Assembly: GCF_000282035.1 (NCBI RefSeq)
Contig: NZ_AKKA01000120.1
Coordinates: 1-64,000, forward strand
Length of the DNA stretch: 64,000 nucleotides
DNA from: Rhizobium sp. CF122
GTDB lineage: Bacteria; Pseudomonadota; Alphaproteobacteria; Rhizobiales; Rhizobiaceae
Direction: 5' to 3'
Below are positions 34,106 to 42,333 of this stretch, piece after piece; position 1 is the stretch's first letter, and each line of letters opens with the position of its first letter. The notes under the pieces were generated by a model that did no database searches, was not told the origin of the DNA, and was given only the letters and a program-made list of their open reading frames with translations. The position numbers and the translations under genes are program-made.

Positions 34106-35386
34106 ATGAACATCCTGATTCTCGGTGCGACAGGCTTTATCGGTTCGGCGGCAGCATCCCGCCTGCTGGCTGACGGGCATAGTGTGACTGGCCTCGGACG
34201 CAACCCATCTCGCGCTCGTCTGAAATTGCCGGATATCAGATGGATTGAGGCCGATCTGTCAGAAATGCTGCGCGCGGAAGATTGGCGCGCGGTCATTGAA
34301 GGTCATGACGCCGTCGTCAATTGCGCGGGCGCTCTGCAGGACGGCCTTGCCGACGATCTGGCGGCGACACAACACAAGGCGATGCTGGCGCTGTACGCCG
34401 CCGCACAGCAAACGCGCCCTCTCATCGTCCAGATTTCCGCACGGACGAACGGCGCTGCCGGCGACCTGCCGTTCCTGGCAACGAAACGTCAGGCTGACAA
34501 AGCGCTCGCCGCAAGCGGCCTGCCTCATGTCATCCTGCGCCCGGCCCTCGTCCTCGGCCGCAACGCCCATGGGGGTTCGGCCCTGCTGCGCGCCCTCGCC
34601 GCCCTGCCCTTCAGCATCCCGCTAGTTCATGCAGCTAGTCCGGTTGCAACAGTAGCACTTGACGACGTCGCGGCGGCGGTAAGTAGCGCCGTGGCGGGAC
34701 ATCTCCCATCTGGCACTGACGCGGATCTTGCATCGACCGAGCAATTGACGCTCGCCCAACTCGTTACCCTCCACCGGCAATGGCTGGGTTTGTCGCACGC
34801 AGATGTGGTATCCCTGCCTGCCGTCGCTGCCGCACCGGCCACCTGGGTCGCAGACGCTGCCGGTCGCCTTGGATGGCGGTCGCCCTTGCGCTCCACGGCC
34901 ATGACCGTCATGGCGGAAGGCATCCAGCCAAGCGCCGACAGAGACCCCGGTATTGCTACAGCGTCGGCGCGGGACATCTTGCGCATGAACCCGGCCGGCG
35001 TGCAGGATCTTTGGTTTGCCAGGCTCTATCTCCTGAAGCCGCCGATAATCGGTACTCTGTCGATATTCTGGCTGCTGTCGGGTTTTTTGCCCTTGCTTGA
35101 TATTGGGCGTGCCGCCACGCATTTCCTGCCGCTGCTGCAGGCCGGCCCTGCCGTGTCGCTGGCCGTCCTCACCTGCCTGATCGATATGCTGCTCGGCGCG
35201 GCTGTCCTTGTCCGGCCACTCGCCCGCAGAGCTATGCACGGCATGATGTTGGTCTCGCTGACCTATCTTGCCGGTGCCACCATCGTCGAACCTTCCTTGT
35301 GGCTCGATCCGCTTGGCCCTTTGGTCAAAGTCCTGCCGTCGCTGGTGCTGACGCTGGCCGCCCTCGCTATTTTGGATGAAAGATGA
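34106..35386 (+). CDS. SDR oxidoreductase with C-terminal DoxX-like membrane domain
   Basis: 426 residues. About 1-290 form an NAD(P)-binding epimerase-type domain (MNILILGATGFIGSAAASRLLADGH; no clear YxxxK). About 305-426 contain four hydrophobic helices of the DoxX-like type (TLSIFWLLSGFLPLL, LAVLTCLIDMLLGAAVLV). It would be an inner-membrane protein with a cytoplasmic reductase domain. Divergent from the nitrile hydratase operon (100 bp). Stop overlaps the next gene by 4 bp, suggesting a joint function; substrate unknown. Confidence 0.82.
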   Translation: MNILILGATGFIGSAAASRLLADGHSVTGLGRNPSRARLKLPDIRWIEADLSEMLRAEDWRAVIEGHDAVVNCAGALQDGLADDLAATQHKAMLALYAAAQQTRPLIVQISARTNGAAGDLPFLATKRQADKALAASGLPHVILRPALVLGRNAHGGSALLRALAALPFSIPLVHAASPVATVALDDVAAAVSSAVAGHLPSGTDADLASTEQLTLAQLVTLHRQWLGLSHADVVSLPAVAAAPATWVADAAGRLGWRSPLRSTAMTVMAEGIQPSADRDPGIATASARDILRMNPAGVQDLWFARLYLLKPPIIGTLSIFWLLSGFLPLLDIGRAATHFLPLLQAGPAVSLAVLTCLIDMLLGAAVLVRPLARRAMHGMMLVSLTYLAGATIVEPSLWLDPLGPLVKVLPSLVLTLAALAILDER

Positions 35387-35862
35387 TGCTCGAACAGTTG
35401 CTGCTGCTGGCACATGTGATCGGCGCGACTGTCCTGTTCGGTACGGGCGCCGGCATCGCTTTCTTCATGGTGCTCGCACACGGGACGCGGGATCCTAAGC
35501 TGATCGCTCATGTCGCGGGAACCGTCGTCATCGCCGATACGCTGTTTACGGCGACAGCCGCACTTCTCCAGCCGGTGACAGGTTATCTGCTGGTGCGACT
35601 GATCGGCTGGGAGCTGACAGAGGGCTGGATCACCCTCTCATTGCTACTCTACGTTTTTACCGGCCTTTTCTGGCTGCCGGTCGTCGGTATTCAGATCCGT
35701 ATGCGAAATCTCGCCCGCGCTGCCGCTGTGGCGCGCGCGGAGTTGCCCGCAACCTATTTCCGGCTTTATCGCATCTGGTTTGCCTTTGGATTTCCGGCAT
35801 TCTTCGCAGTTATCGGCATCCTGTGGCTGATGCTCAATAAACCGGCGATCACACTATTTTAG
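35383..35862 (+). CDS. DUF2269-family membrane protein
   Basis: 159 residues with four predicted membrane helices, starting LLLLAHVIGATVLFGTGAGIAFFM, typical of DUF2269 predicted integral membrane proteins. Conserved His9-like residue near the N-terminus and the ATYFRLYRIWFAFGFPAF segment before the last helix. Coupled by ATGA overlap to the SDR-DoxX gene. Two adjacent ATGs (35383, 35386) could start it. Function unknown. Its 3' end overlaps the convergent LysE gene by 9 bp. Confidence 0.78.
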   Translation: MMLEQLLLLAHVIGATVLFGTGAGIAFFMVLAHGTRDPKLIAHVAGTVVIADTLFTATAALLQPVTGYLLVRLIGWELTEGWITLSLLLYVFTGLFWLPVVGIQIRMRNLARAAAVARAELPATYFRLYRIWFAFGFPAFFAVIGILWLMLNKPAITLF

Positions 35863-36447
35863 CATCGGCCAGAGGCTGAGCACCAACAACACGGCCATGG
35901 TAATGTTGAACCATTTGAGCCTCACAGGATCCGACAGCCAATCGCGCACCGCCGAGCCGAACCCTGCCCAGGTCGACACGCTCGGCACGTTGACCAGCGC
36001 GAAGGCGAAGCCGACAATCAGGACACTCGCAAGATAGATATCCGGGATGGTATAGGTTGCCATCGCGGTTACGGCCATGACCCATGCCTTCGGATTGACC
36101 CATTGGAAGGCTGCCGCCGACAGGAACGACATCGGCTTCACGCCGCTTTTGCCTTCGCTAAGTGTACGCGATGTCGCGATCGTCCAGGCGATCCAGGCAA
36201 GATAAGCGCCGCCAGCAAACTTCAGCGTCGTATAGAGCGCCGGCACCGTGTGCAGCAGCGCTCCAAGTCCAAATCCTACGCCGATCAACAGCGAGAAGAA
36301 CCCTGCTCCGATACCCAGCATATGCGGAACGGTGCGGCGGAAGCCGAAGTTCACGCCGGATGCGAAGAGCATCATGTTGTTGGGGCCTGGCGTTATCGAT
36401 GTCGTAAAGGCAAACAGAACAAGTGCCAGAAATGTATCCAGCGGCAT
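35854..36447 (-). CDS. LysE/RhtB-family exporter
   Basis: 197 residues, six predicted helices. SITPGPNNMMLFASGVNFGFRRTVPHMLGI is the diagnostic LysE motif, with FQWVNPKAWVMAVTAMATY in the middle. Exports amino acids or related small molecules from the cytoplasm. ATG at 36447. Substrate unknown. Confidence 0.9.
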   Translation of the reverse strand: MPLDTFLALVLFAFTTSITPGPNNMMLFASGVNFGFRRTVPHMLGIGAGFFSLLIGVGFGLGALLHTVPALYTTLKFAGGAYLAWIAWTIATSRTLSEGKSGVKPMSFLSAAAFQWVNPKAWVMAVTAMATYTIPDIYLASVLIVGFAFALVNVPSVSTWAGFGSAVRDWLSDPVRLKWFNITMAVLLVLSLWPMLK

Positions 36448-36607
36448 GAGACCTCCCAGAGGCCCGCGATTGCTTGGGCGGGCTCGATTGATTTAGGTCA
36501 ACATAACTGACCCAAATTCGCCGTTCCACGCAATCATTGTCATGGTGACAGGATTGGTTGAAAGATTGCGGAGCCGTCCAATCTTTTTCGAAAGCGGAAA
36601 TGACATC

Positions 36608-37456
36608 ATGCGAGACGACGCCATCCCAACCATCCAACTTCCGAACGGTGCAGAGGTTCCAGCCCTCGGTCAGGGCACGTGGAACATGGGCGAGAATCCC
36701 ACCGAGGCGAAGCGGGAAATAGCAAGCCTGCGCACTGGCCTCGATCTTGGCATGACGCTCATCGATACCGCGGAAATGTATGCCGAAGGTGGCGCGGAGA
36801 AGATCGTCGGCGAAGCGATCCAAGGGCGACGGGATGAGGTCTTTCTCGTCAGCAAGGTCTATCCCTGGAACGCCAGCCGGAAGGGAACGATCGAAGCCTG
36901 TGAACGCAGCCTATCGCGCCTCGGCACCGACCGTATTGACCTCTACCTGCTGCACTGGCGCGGCGATCATCGCCTCGCGGACACCGTCGAGGCGTTCGAA
37001 GCGTTAAAGACATCCGGCAAGATCGGCGCCTGGGGCGTCTCCAACTTCGATATGGATGACATGGAGGAATTGCTGACCGTTCCCGCGGGGCGCAATGTCG
37101 CCGCCAACCAGGTTCTCTACAACCTGTCGCGCCGCGGCGTTGAATACGAAATGCTGCCTTGGTGTCAGGAGCGTCAGATCCCGCTCATGGCCTATTCGCC
37201 GATCGAACAGGGACGCATCCTGCATCACCCGGAACTGATCCGCATCGCCAAGGCTTATCAGGCAACGCCGGCGCAGGTGGCGCTTGCCTTCCTGCTGGAG
37301 CGTGACGGCGTGATCGTTATCCCGAAGACGTCGAGCGCTGCCCGCGCCGCCGAAAACCGAGACGCCGTCTCGCTCGACATTACCGACGAGGATTGGGCCG
37401 TGCTGGATGCCGCCTTCCCGCCTCCGGCAAGAAAAAGACCGCTGGAGATGCTCTGA
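36608..37456 (+). CDS. Aldo/keto reductase (2,5-DKG reductase-like)
   Basis: 282 residues. LIDTAEMYAEGGAEKIVGEAI carries the catalytic Asp and Tyr, FLVSKVYPWNAS the Lys and LYLLHWRG the His. IPKTSSAARAAENRDA is the NADP(H) phosphate-binding segment. Start ATG 36608 fits the family N-terminus; an upstream in-frame codon at 36542 would add 22 non-homologous-looking residues. Its last codons double as the ilvH terminator stem. Substrate unknown. Confidence 0.88.
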   Translation: MRDDAIPTIQLPNGAEVPALGQGTWNMGENPTEAKREIASLRTGLDLGMTLIDTAEMYAEGGAEKIVGEAIQGRRDEVFLVSKVYPWNASRKGTIEACERSLSRLGTDRIDLYLLHWRGDHRLADTVEAFEALKTSGKIGAWGVSNFDMDDMEELLTVPAGRNVAANQVLYNLSRRGVEYEMLPWCQERQIPLMAYSPIEQGRILHHPELIRIAKAYQATPAQVALAFLLERDGVIVIPKTSSAARAAENRDAVSLDITDEDWAVLDAAFPPPARKRPLEML

Positions 37457-37469
37457 TCCCAGCGGTCTT
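37432..37469 (-). terminator. ilvH terminator inside the AKR 3' end
   Basis: Read leftward: AAGACCGCTGG, 13-nt loop, CCAGCGGTCTT (11-bp stem, 37435-37469), then TTTTTC. It lies 21 bp past the ilvH stop. Half of it is formed by the last codons of the convergent aldo/keto reductase gene. Confidence 0.85.
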
Positions 37470-37489
37470 GGACGTCACTGCACGGTGCC

Positions 37490-38062
37490 TTACATGCCCT
37501 GCTGGCCACGGTTCATCGCGGCAATGCCGGTGCGGCAGACCTCGATCAGGCCGAGCGGCTTCATGATCGAGACGAACTGATCGATCTTCGAGGACTTACC
37601 GGTGATTTCCAGGATGAAGTGATCGACGGTCGCGTCGACGACCTTCGCATGGAAGGCATCCGCAAGACGGAGCGTTTCAGCGCGGGTCTCACCCGTGCCG
37701 ACGACCTTGACGAGCGCCACTTCGCGCTCGATCGGCCGTTCCTGACCGAGTTCGCGGGCGCGCACCGTCAGATCGACTACCCGGTGAACAGGCACGATGC
37801 GCTCGAGCTGCGCCTTGATCTGTTCAAGCACGTGCGGCGTGCCGCGCGTCACGACGGTAATTCGCGACAGATGCGCCTGATGCTCGGTTTCGGAGACAGT
37901 CAGGCTCTCGATGTTGTAGCCGCGGCCGGAGAACAGGCCGATGACACGGGCAAGGACGCCCGGCTCATTGTCGACGAGGACGGAAAGCGTATGGCTTTCG
38001 GCGGCCGCCGTCTCAGGCGAGATGAAGTAGGCAGAGCCCGTCGGCTGAAGGTGTGCATTCAT
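37490..38062 (-). CDS. ilvH: Acetolactate synthase small (regulatory) subunit
   Basis: 190 residues. The N-terminal ACT domain HTLSVLVDNEPGVLARVIGLFSGRGYNIESLTV binds valine and confers feedback inhibition. The C-terminal AHB small-subunit domain contains REVALVKV and ILEITGKSSKIDQFVSIMKPLGLIEVCRTG. It follows ilvI by 26 bp in the same transcript. Confidence 0.96.
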   Translation of the reverse strand: MNAHLQPTGSAYFISPETAAAESHTLSVLVDNEPGVLARVIGLFSGRGYNIESLTVSETEHQAHLSRITVVTRGTPHVLEQIKAQLERIVPVHRVVDLTVRARELGQERPIEREVALVKVVGTGETRAETLRLADAFHAKVVDATVDHFILEITGKSSKIDQFVSIMKPLGLIEVCRTGIAAMNRGQQGM

Positions 38063-38088
38063 GATCGTGGGTTTCCTCTACCTTGATA

Positions 38089-39882
38089 TCAAACGAGCTG
38101 GCGGCCTTTGGCGTCGATCGCATTGGCGACCGCCTCGTCCGTGGCTTCATCCGGCAGCAGCATCTCGTTGTGAGCCTTGCCCGAGGGGATCATCGGGAAG
38201 CAGTTGGCGAGATTGGCGACGCGGCAATCGAAAATGACAGGCTTCTTCACGTCGATCATTTCCTGGATCGCACCGTCCAGATCTTCCGGCTTGTCGCAAC
38301 GCAGGCCAACGGCACCGTAGGCTTCGGCGAGTTTGACGAAGTCAGGCATCGCTTCCGTATAGGAATTCGACAGGCGGTTGCCGTGCAGCAGCTGCTGCCA
38401 CTGACGAACCATGCCCATGTACTGGTTGTTCATGATGAAGATCTTGATCGGCGCCTCATACTGGATGGCCGTTGACATTTCCTGGATGCACATCTGGATC
38501 GAGGCGTCGCCAGCAATGTCGATGACGAGGCTCTCCGGATGCGCGATCTGAACGCCGAGCGCTGCCGGCAGGCCGTAGCCCATGGTGCCGAGGCCGCCCG
38601 AGGTCATCCAGCGGTTCGGCTTCTCGAAGCCGTAGAACTGTGCCGCCCACATCTGGTGCTGGCCGACTTCGGTCGTGATGTAGGTGTCGCGATCCTTGGT
38701 CAGCGCATAGAGGCGTTCCAGCGCGTATTGCGGCATGATGACATCATTGCTCTTGGTATAGGCGAAGGAGTTGCGCGCGCGCCAGCGGGTGATATCGGCC
38801 CACCAATCGGCGATCTGGCTCTTCTCCGGCTTCTTCGGCAGCGCCCGCCACAGGCGGACCATATCTTCCAGAACGCTTCCGACGTCGCCGCGAATGCCGA
38901 GATCGACGCGAACGTTCTTGTTGATCGAGGACGGGTCGATGTCGATGTGGATCTTCTTCGAGTTCGGCGAGAAGGCATTGATGCGGCCGGTGATACGGTC
39001 GTCGAAGCGGGCGCCGATGCAGACCATGACGTCGCAGTCATGCATCGCCATGTTCGCCTCGTAGGAGCCGTGCATGCCGAGCATCTTCAGCCAGTTCTTG
39101 CCGGAAGCCGGATAAGCGCCGAGGCCCATCAGCGTCGAGGTGATCGGGAAATCCGTCAGCTCGACAAGCTCGCGCAGCAGCTTGGTGGCCTCGGGGCCGG
39201 AATTGACAACACCACCACCGCTGTAAATGACCGGACGTTTTGCGCTCGCCATCAGCTCAACGGCCGCGTGGATCTGGTTAAGATCGCCCTGGACCTTGGG
39301 CTGATAGCTCTTCTGGATCGCATGGGCTGCCGGCGGCGTGTAGGTGCCGGTCGCAAACTGCACGTCCTTCGGAATGTCGACGACAACCGGGCCCGGACGG
39401 CCGGACTGGGCGATGCGGAAGGCTTCATGGATGATCGCAGCGAGATTGTTGACGTCCTTGACCAGCCAGTTGTGTTTGGTGCAAGGGCGGGTGATGCCGA
39501 CGGTATCGCACTCCTGGAAGGCATCCGAGCCGATCAGTGAGGTCGGAACCTGGCCGGTGAGGCAGACGAGCGGGATGGAATCCATCAGCGCGTCCTGCAG
39601 CGGCGTGACGGCATTCGTCGCACCCGGACCCGAGGTAACGAGCATGACACCGACCTTGCCGGTGGAGCGGGCATAGCCTTCAGCCGCATGGCCGGCACCC
39701 TGCTCGTGGCGGACGAGAATGTGCTTGATATCGTCCTGCTGGAAGATCTCGTCGTAGATCGGCAGCACTGCGCCACCCGGATAGCCGAAGATATGCTCGA
39801 CGCCGTTGTCCCTCAGTGCCTGGAGGACGATCTCCGCTCCCGTCATCCGATTGCCTGCTGCCTGATTGTCCGTGCCCGTCAT
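38089..39882 (-). CDS. ilvI: Acetolactate synthase large (catalytic) subunit
   Basis: 597 residues. ThDP-, Mg2+- and FAD-dependent enzyme making acetolactate or acetohydroxybutyrate. GYPGGAVLPIYDEI and the catalytic Glu60 in RHEQGAGHAAEGYA are in the N-domain. The C-domain has the ThDP/Mg motif from GDASIQM to NNQYMGMVRQWQ. First structural gene of ilvIH, preceded by a leader-peptide attenuator. The nomenclature ilvI or ilvB is used interchangeably in rhizobia. Confidence 0.97.
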   Translation of the reverse strand: MTGTDNQAAGNRMTGAEIVLQALRDNGVEHIFGYPGGAVLPIYDEIFQQDDIKHILVRHEQGAGHAAEGYARSTGKVGVMLVTSGPGATNAVTPLQDALMDSIPLVCLTGQVPTSLIGSDAFQECDTVGITRPCTKHNWLVKDVNNLAAIIHEAFRIAQSGRPGPVVVDIPKDVQFATGTYTPPAAHAIQKSYQPKVQGDLNQIHAAVELMASAKRPVIYSGGGVVNSGPEATKLLRELVELTDFPITSTLMGLGAYPASGKNWLKMLGMHGSYEANMAMHDCDVMVCIGARFDDRITGRINAFSPNSKKIHIDIDPSSINKNVRVDLGIRGDVGSVLEDMVRLWRALPKKPEKSQIADWWADITRWRARNSFAYTKSNDVIMPQYALERLYALTKDRDTYITTEVGQHQMWAAQFYGFEKPNRWMTSGGLGTMGYGLPAALGVQIAHPESLVIDIAGDASIQMCIQEMSTAIQYEAPIKIFIMNNQYMGMVRQWQQLLHGNRLSNSYTEAMPDFVKLAEAYGAVGLRCDKPEDLDGAIQEMIDVKKPVIFDCRVANLANCFPMIPSGKAHNEMLLPDEATDEAVANAIDAKGRQLV

Positions 39883-39947
39883 GTTTGTTTTCCATTTTGA
39901 CTGCTGGGATTTGAGTTTTGTGGTCCGGAAGCCCGAATTTCGGACAT

Positions 39948-39971
39948 AAAAAAAGGCCCCTGAGGGAGCCT
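39948..39971 (-). terminator. ilvI attenuator terminator
   Basis: Minus strand: AGGCTCCC, short loop, GGGGCCT then seven T. It is a 7-bp stem with one G-U pair, 66 bp upstream of ilvI and downstream of the leader peptide stop, so it can end transcription before the structural genes. Confidence 0.85.
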
Positions 39972-39979
39972 GTCATCTA

Positions 39980-40027
39980 GCGCATGGGTGGCTATCGCCG
40001 GATGGTTACACCACCCTGCCCATGCGC
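39980..40027 (-). promoter_or_regulatory. Leader 1:2 pairing hairpin
   Basis: GCGCATGGG (40027-40019 read leftward), inside the leader peptide codons 12-15, is perfectly complementary to CCCATGCGC (39988-39980). A ribosome stalled on the Ile/Val codons just upstream would mask the first arm and free the second, the usual logic of attenuation. The exact antiterminator pairing was not resolved by eye. Confidence 0.65.
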
Positions 40028-40062
40028 CTTCCCACCACGATAAGAGCTACTGCGATTTTCAT
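40006..40062 (-). CDS. ilv leader peptide
   Basis: 18 codons: MKIAVALIVVGRRMGRVV. Eight of 18 residues are Ile, Val or Leu, with Leu-Ile-Val-Val consecutive at 7-10. The product of the downstream genes is exactly those amino acids, so this is a stalling leader peptide. The predicted transcription start is only about 2 bases before the ATG and no Shine-Dalgarno exists, so translation is probably leaderless. Confidence 0.85.
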   Translation of the reverse strand: MKIAVALIVVGRRMGRVV

Positions 40063-40070
40063 GGGGCGAA

Positions 40071-40099
40071 GTGATAGACAGAAAATTTCGCATCGTCAA
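40071..40099 (-). promoter_or_regulatory. ilvI promoter
   Basis: Read leftward: TTGACG (-35), 17-bp spacer, TATCAC (-10). It matches the housekeeping sigma-70-type pattern and predicts a start near 40064. Confidence 0.7.
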
Positions 40100-40228
40100 C
40101 GCATGCCGCAATAAAAAATCGAGCAGCGTCGTACCGCCCGAACGTGTGCGTGAACGGCCCACCTTTGGCAAAAAGACTTTCTTAAACGTTCGCTCATATC
40201 CTCTTTTGCTACCGCAGGGAGTAGCCCT

Positions 40229-42319
40229 TTGCTGAACAAGGACTTGCACACCTCAAGCAAGGCAGGCGAGCATGACCGCCGCGATGACCAGACCCCGGGC
40301 AACCGGTTTCTCGGTCGCGTTGTTGCGTGTAGCGGGTCTCGCGCCACCATCGCCGCAGTCGCCGAAGCTGGCGGCACAGAGTTGGCCGAACTGTGGTCGG
40401 TCGGCAGGTTGATTTCGATCAGCGTTGGTCGAAACCGCGTGGTCGCCCTCGTCTACTCCATGAACACCGGCGGTCACGGCTGGGGTGAAGGAGAGGACAA
40501 CTACTTTCAGATCGAAACCGAACTGCTCGGCGAGGTCCGCGTCGACGAGGATGGGCGCGAGCAGTTCTCGACCGGCATCTCCCGCTATCCCTATCTCGGC
40601 GCCATCGCCCATCGCATTCGCGCAAGCGACCTGATGCGGATCTATGATGCCGGCACCGGAACGACGGCCGTCATCGGCAAGCTCACGCAGGACGAGAGCA
40701 TCGACGCTGCAATCCACATCCCCTCCATGCTGTCGAAACACTTCGCCATCGTGGGCTCGACCGGCGTCGGCAAGTCGACCGCCGTCTCACTACTCTTGCA
40801 GAAGGCAATCGAAGCCGATCCAAAGCTGCGTGTCCTGATCCTCGACCCACATAACGAGTTCGCCGCCGCCTTCCCGAAGCACTCCGTAGTCATCGACACC
40901 GATACGCTCGATCTGCCTTTCTGGCTGATGAAGCTGGAGGAGTTCGCCGAGGTCGTTTTTCGTGGTCGCGCGCCTATTCCAGAAGAAGTCGATGTTCTGC
41001 GCGACCTGTTGCCGGAGGCAAAGCGTGCCTTCCGCGGCAGCGACAACTCGCTCGTCCGTCGTACGACGGAGAAAAGTTCGATCACGGCCGATACGCCGGT
41101 TCCGTATCGCATGGCGGACCTGCTCGCCTTGATCGACGAGCGCATCGGTCGGCTCGAGGGCCGTGGCGAAAAGCCTCTCCTCAGATCGCTGAAGATGCGT
41201 ATCATCGCCGCCATCAACGATCCTCGCTACCACTTCATGTTCTCCAGCAACACGATCAGCGACACGATCATGGAGACGGTGGCCGAAATCTTCCGTATTC
41301 CTGGCGATAGCCGACCGATCTGCACCTTCCAGCTGTCCGGCATCCCGTCCGAGGTCGTGAACTCCGTTGCCTCGGTTCTCTGCCGCATGGCTTTTGAAAT
41401 CGCATTGTGGAGTGACGGCGCCATCCACATGCTTGTGGTCTGCGAAGAAGCGCACCGCTACATTCCGTCGGACCCAAATCTCGGCTTTTTCCCGACCCGG
41501 CAGGCTATCGCCCGCATCGCCAAGGAAGGCCGCAAATACGGCGTGTCGCTGGGGATTATCACCCAGCGCCCCGGCGAACTCGATCAAACGATCCTGTCGC
41601 AGTGCTCGACGCTCTTTGCCATGCGCCTAGCCAATGATCGCGACCAGGAGATCATTCGCTCGGCGATTCCCAATTCGTCGATCTCGACGACCAGTTTCAT
41701 TTCCTCGATCGGCAACGGCGAGGCGATTGCCTTCGGTGAAGCGATCAGCGTTCCGATGCGAATGCGCTTCTCGCGCGTCGAGGAGCGCTACTTGCCCAAG
41801 GCCAATGGCGCCAATGTGAAAGTCAGCGAAGAGGATCCTGATAACGTCGACCTGCGCAAGATCGTGACGCGCATGCGTGCCGTCAGCGGTCCCGATATTT
41901 CGGCGTTCCAGCAAAGCTATTCCGCCGCGATGCCGCCCAGCGGTCCTTATGAGGACGAAGACGACTATGACGACGTCGACGGGCCGGTAGCACCATCTTC
42001 CTACCCGTCGGCACCAATGGCTGCCCGCATGCCGGCAACACCGCCACTTGCCCCGATCGAACCCTATCGCCGCGATATGCTGCCGGGGGCAGGCTCGCAG
42101 CGTGAGCCTCTAGCCGCCACACCGCGTTCAAACGCCGCGGTGCCGGAAACGTCCATCGACAGTCGCCTCGAGGCTCTAAAACGCGAAATCCGCGGAGACT
42201 CGTCACCGGGACAAGGCGACAAGCCAACTGTCGCAGGGAGCATTCGTCGCGAACCCGGCTTGTCCCTCCGTGACAGCATACTGAAAAAGCCCCTCAGCAG
42301 CCTGAACGATAAGGACTAG
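40229..42319 (+). CDS. HerA-like ATPase
   Basis: 696 residues. An N-terminal HAS-barrel-like region precedes Walker A GSTGVGKST at 176-184. LILDPHNEFA follows, and the Walker B-like VVCEEAHRYIP lies near 402-412. QRPGELDQTILSQCSTLFAMRLAN (about 450-475) is typical of the HerA/FtsK superfamily DUF87 proteins. The last 130 residues are Pro/Asp-rich and look disordered. Start is TTG with AGGGAG upstream. HerA normally works with the nuclease NurA in DNA-end processing; no nurA-like gene is in the window. Confidence 0.85.
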   Translation: MLNKDLHTSSKAGEHDRRDDQTPGNRFLGRVVACSGSRATIAAVAEAGGTELAELWSVGRLISISVGRNRVVALVYSMNTGGHGWGEGEDNYFQIETELLGEVRVDEDGREQFSTGISRYPYLGAIAHRIRASDLMRIYDAGTGTTAVIGKLTQDESIDAAIHIPSMLSKHFAIVGSTGVGKSTAVSLLLQKAIEADPKLRVLILDPHNEFAAAFPKHSVVIDTDTLDLPFWLMKLEEFAEVVFRGRAPIPEEVDVLRDLLPEAKRAFRGSDNSLVRRTTEKSSITADTPVPYRMADLLALIDERIGRLEGRGEKPLLRSLKMRIIAAINDPRYHFMFSSNTISDTIMETVAEIFRIPGDSRPICTFQLSGIPSEVVNSVASVLCRMAFEIALWSDGAIHMLVVCEEAHRYIPSDPNLGFFPTRQAIARIAKEGRKYGVSLGIITQRPGELDQTILSQCSTLFAMRLANDRDQEIIRSAIPNSSISTTSFISSIGNGEAIAFGEAISVPMRMRFSRVEERYLPKANGANVKVSEEDPDNVDLRKIVTRMRAVSGPDISAFQQSYSAAMPPSGPYEDEDDYDDVDGPVAPSSYPSAPMAARMPATPPLAPIEPYRRDMLPGAGSQREPLAATPRSNAAVPETSIDSRLEALKREIRGDSSPGQGDKPTVAGSIRREPGLSLRDSILKKPLSSLNDKD

Positions 42320-42333
42320 CGCCGCTCGCGGCT

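Noticed and set aside
38539..39540. 333-codon frame antisense to ilvI
   Set aside because: Shadow frame; ilvI is unambiguous.
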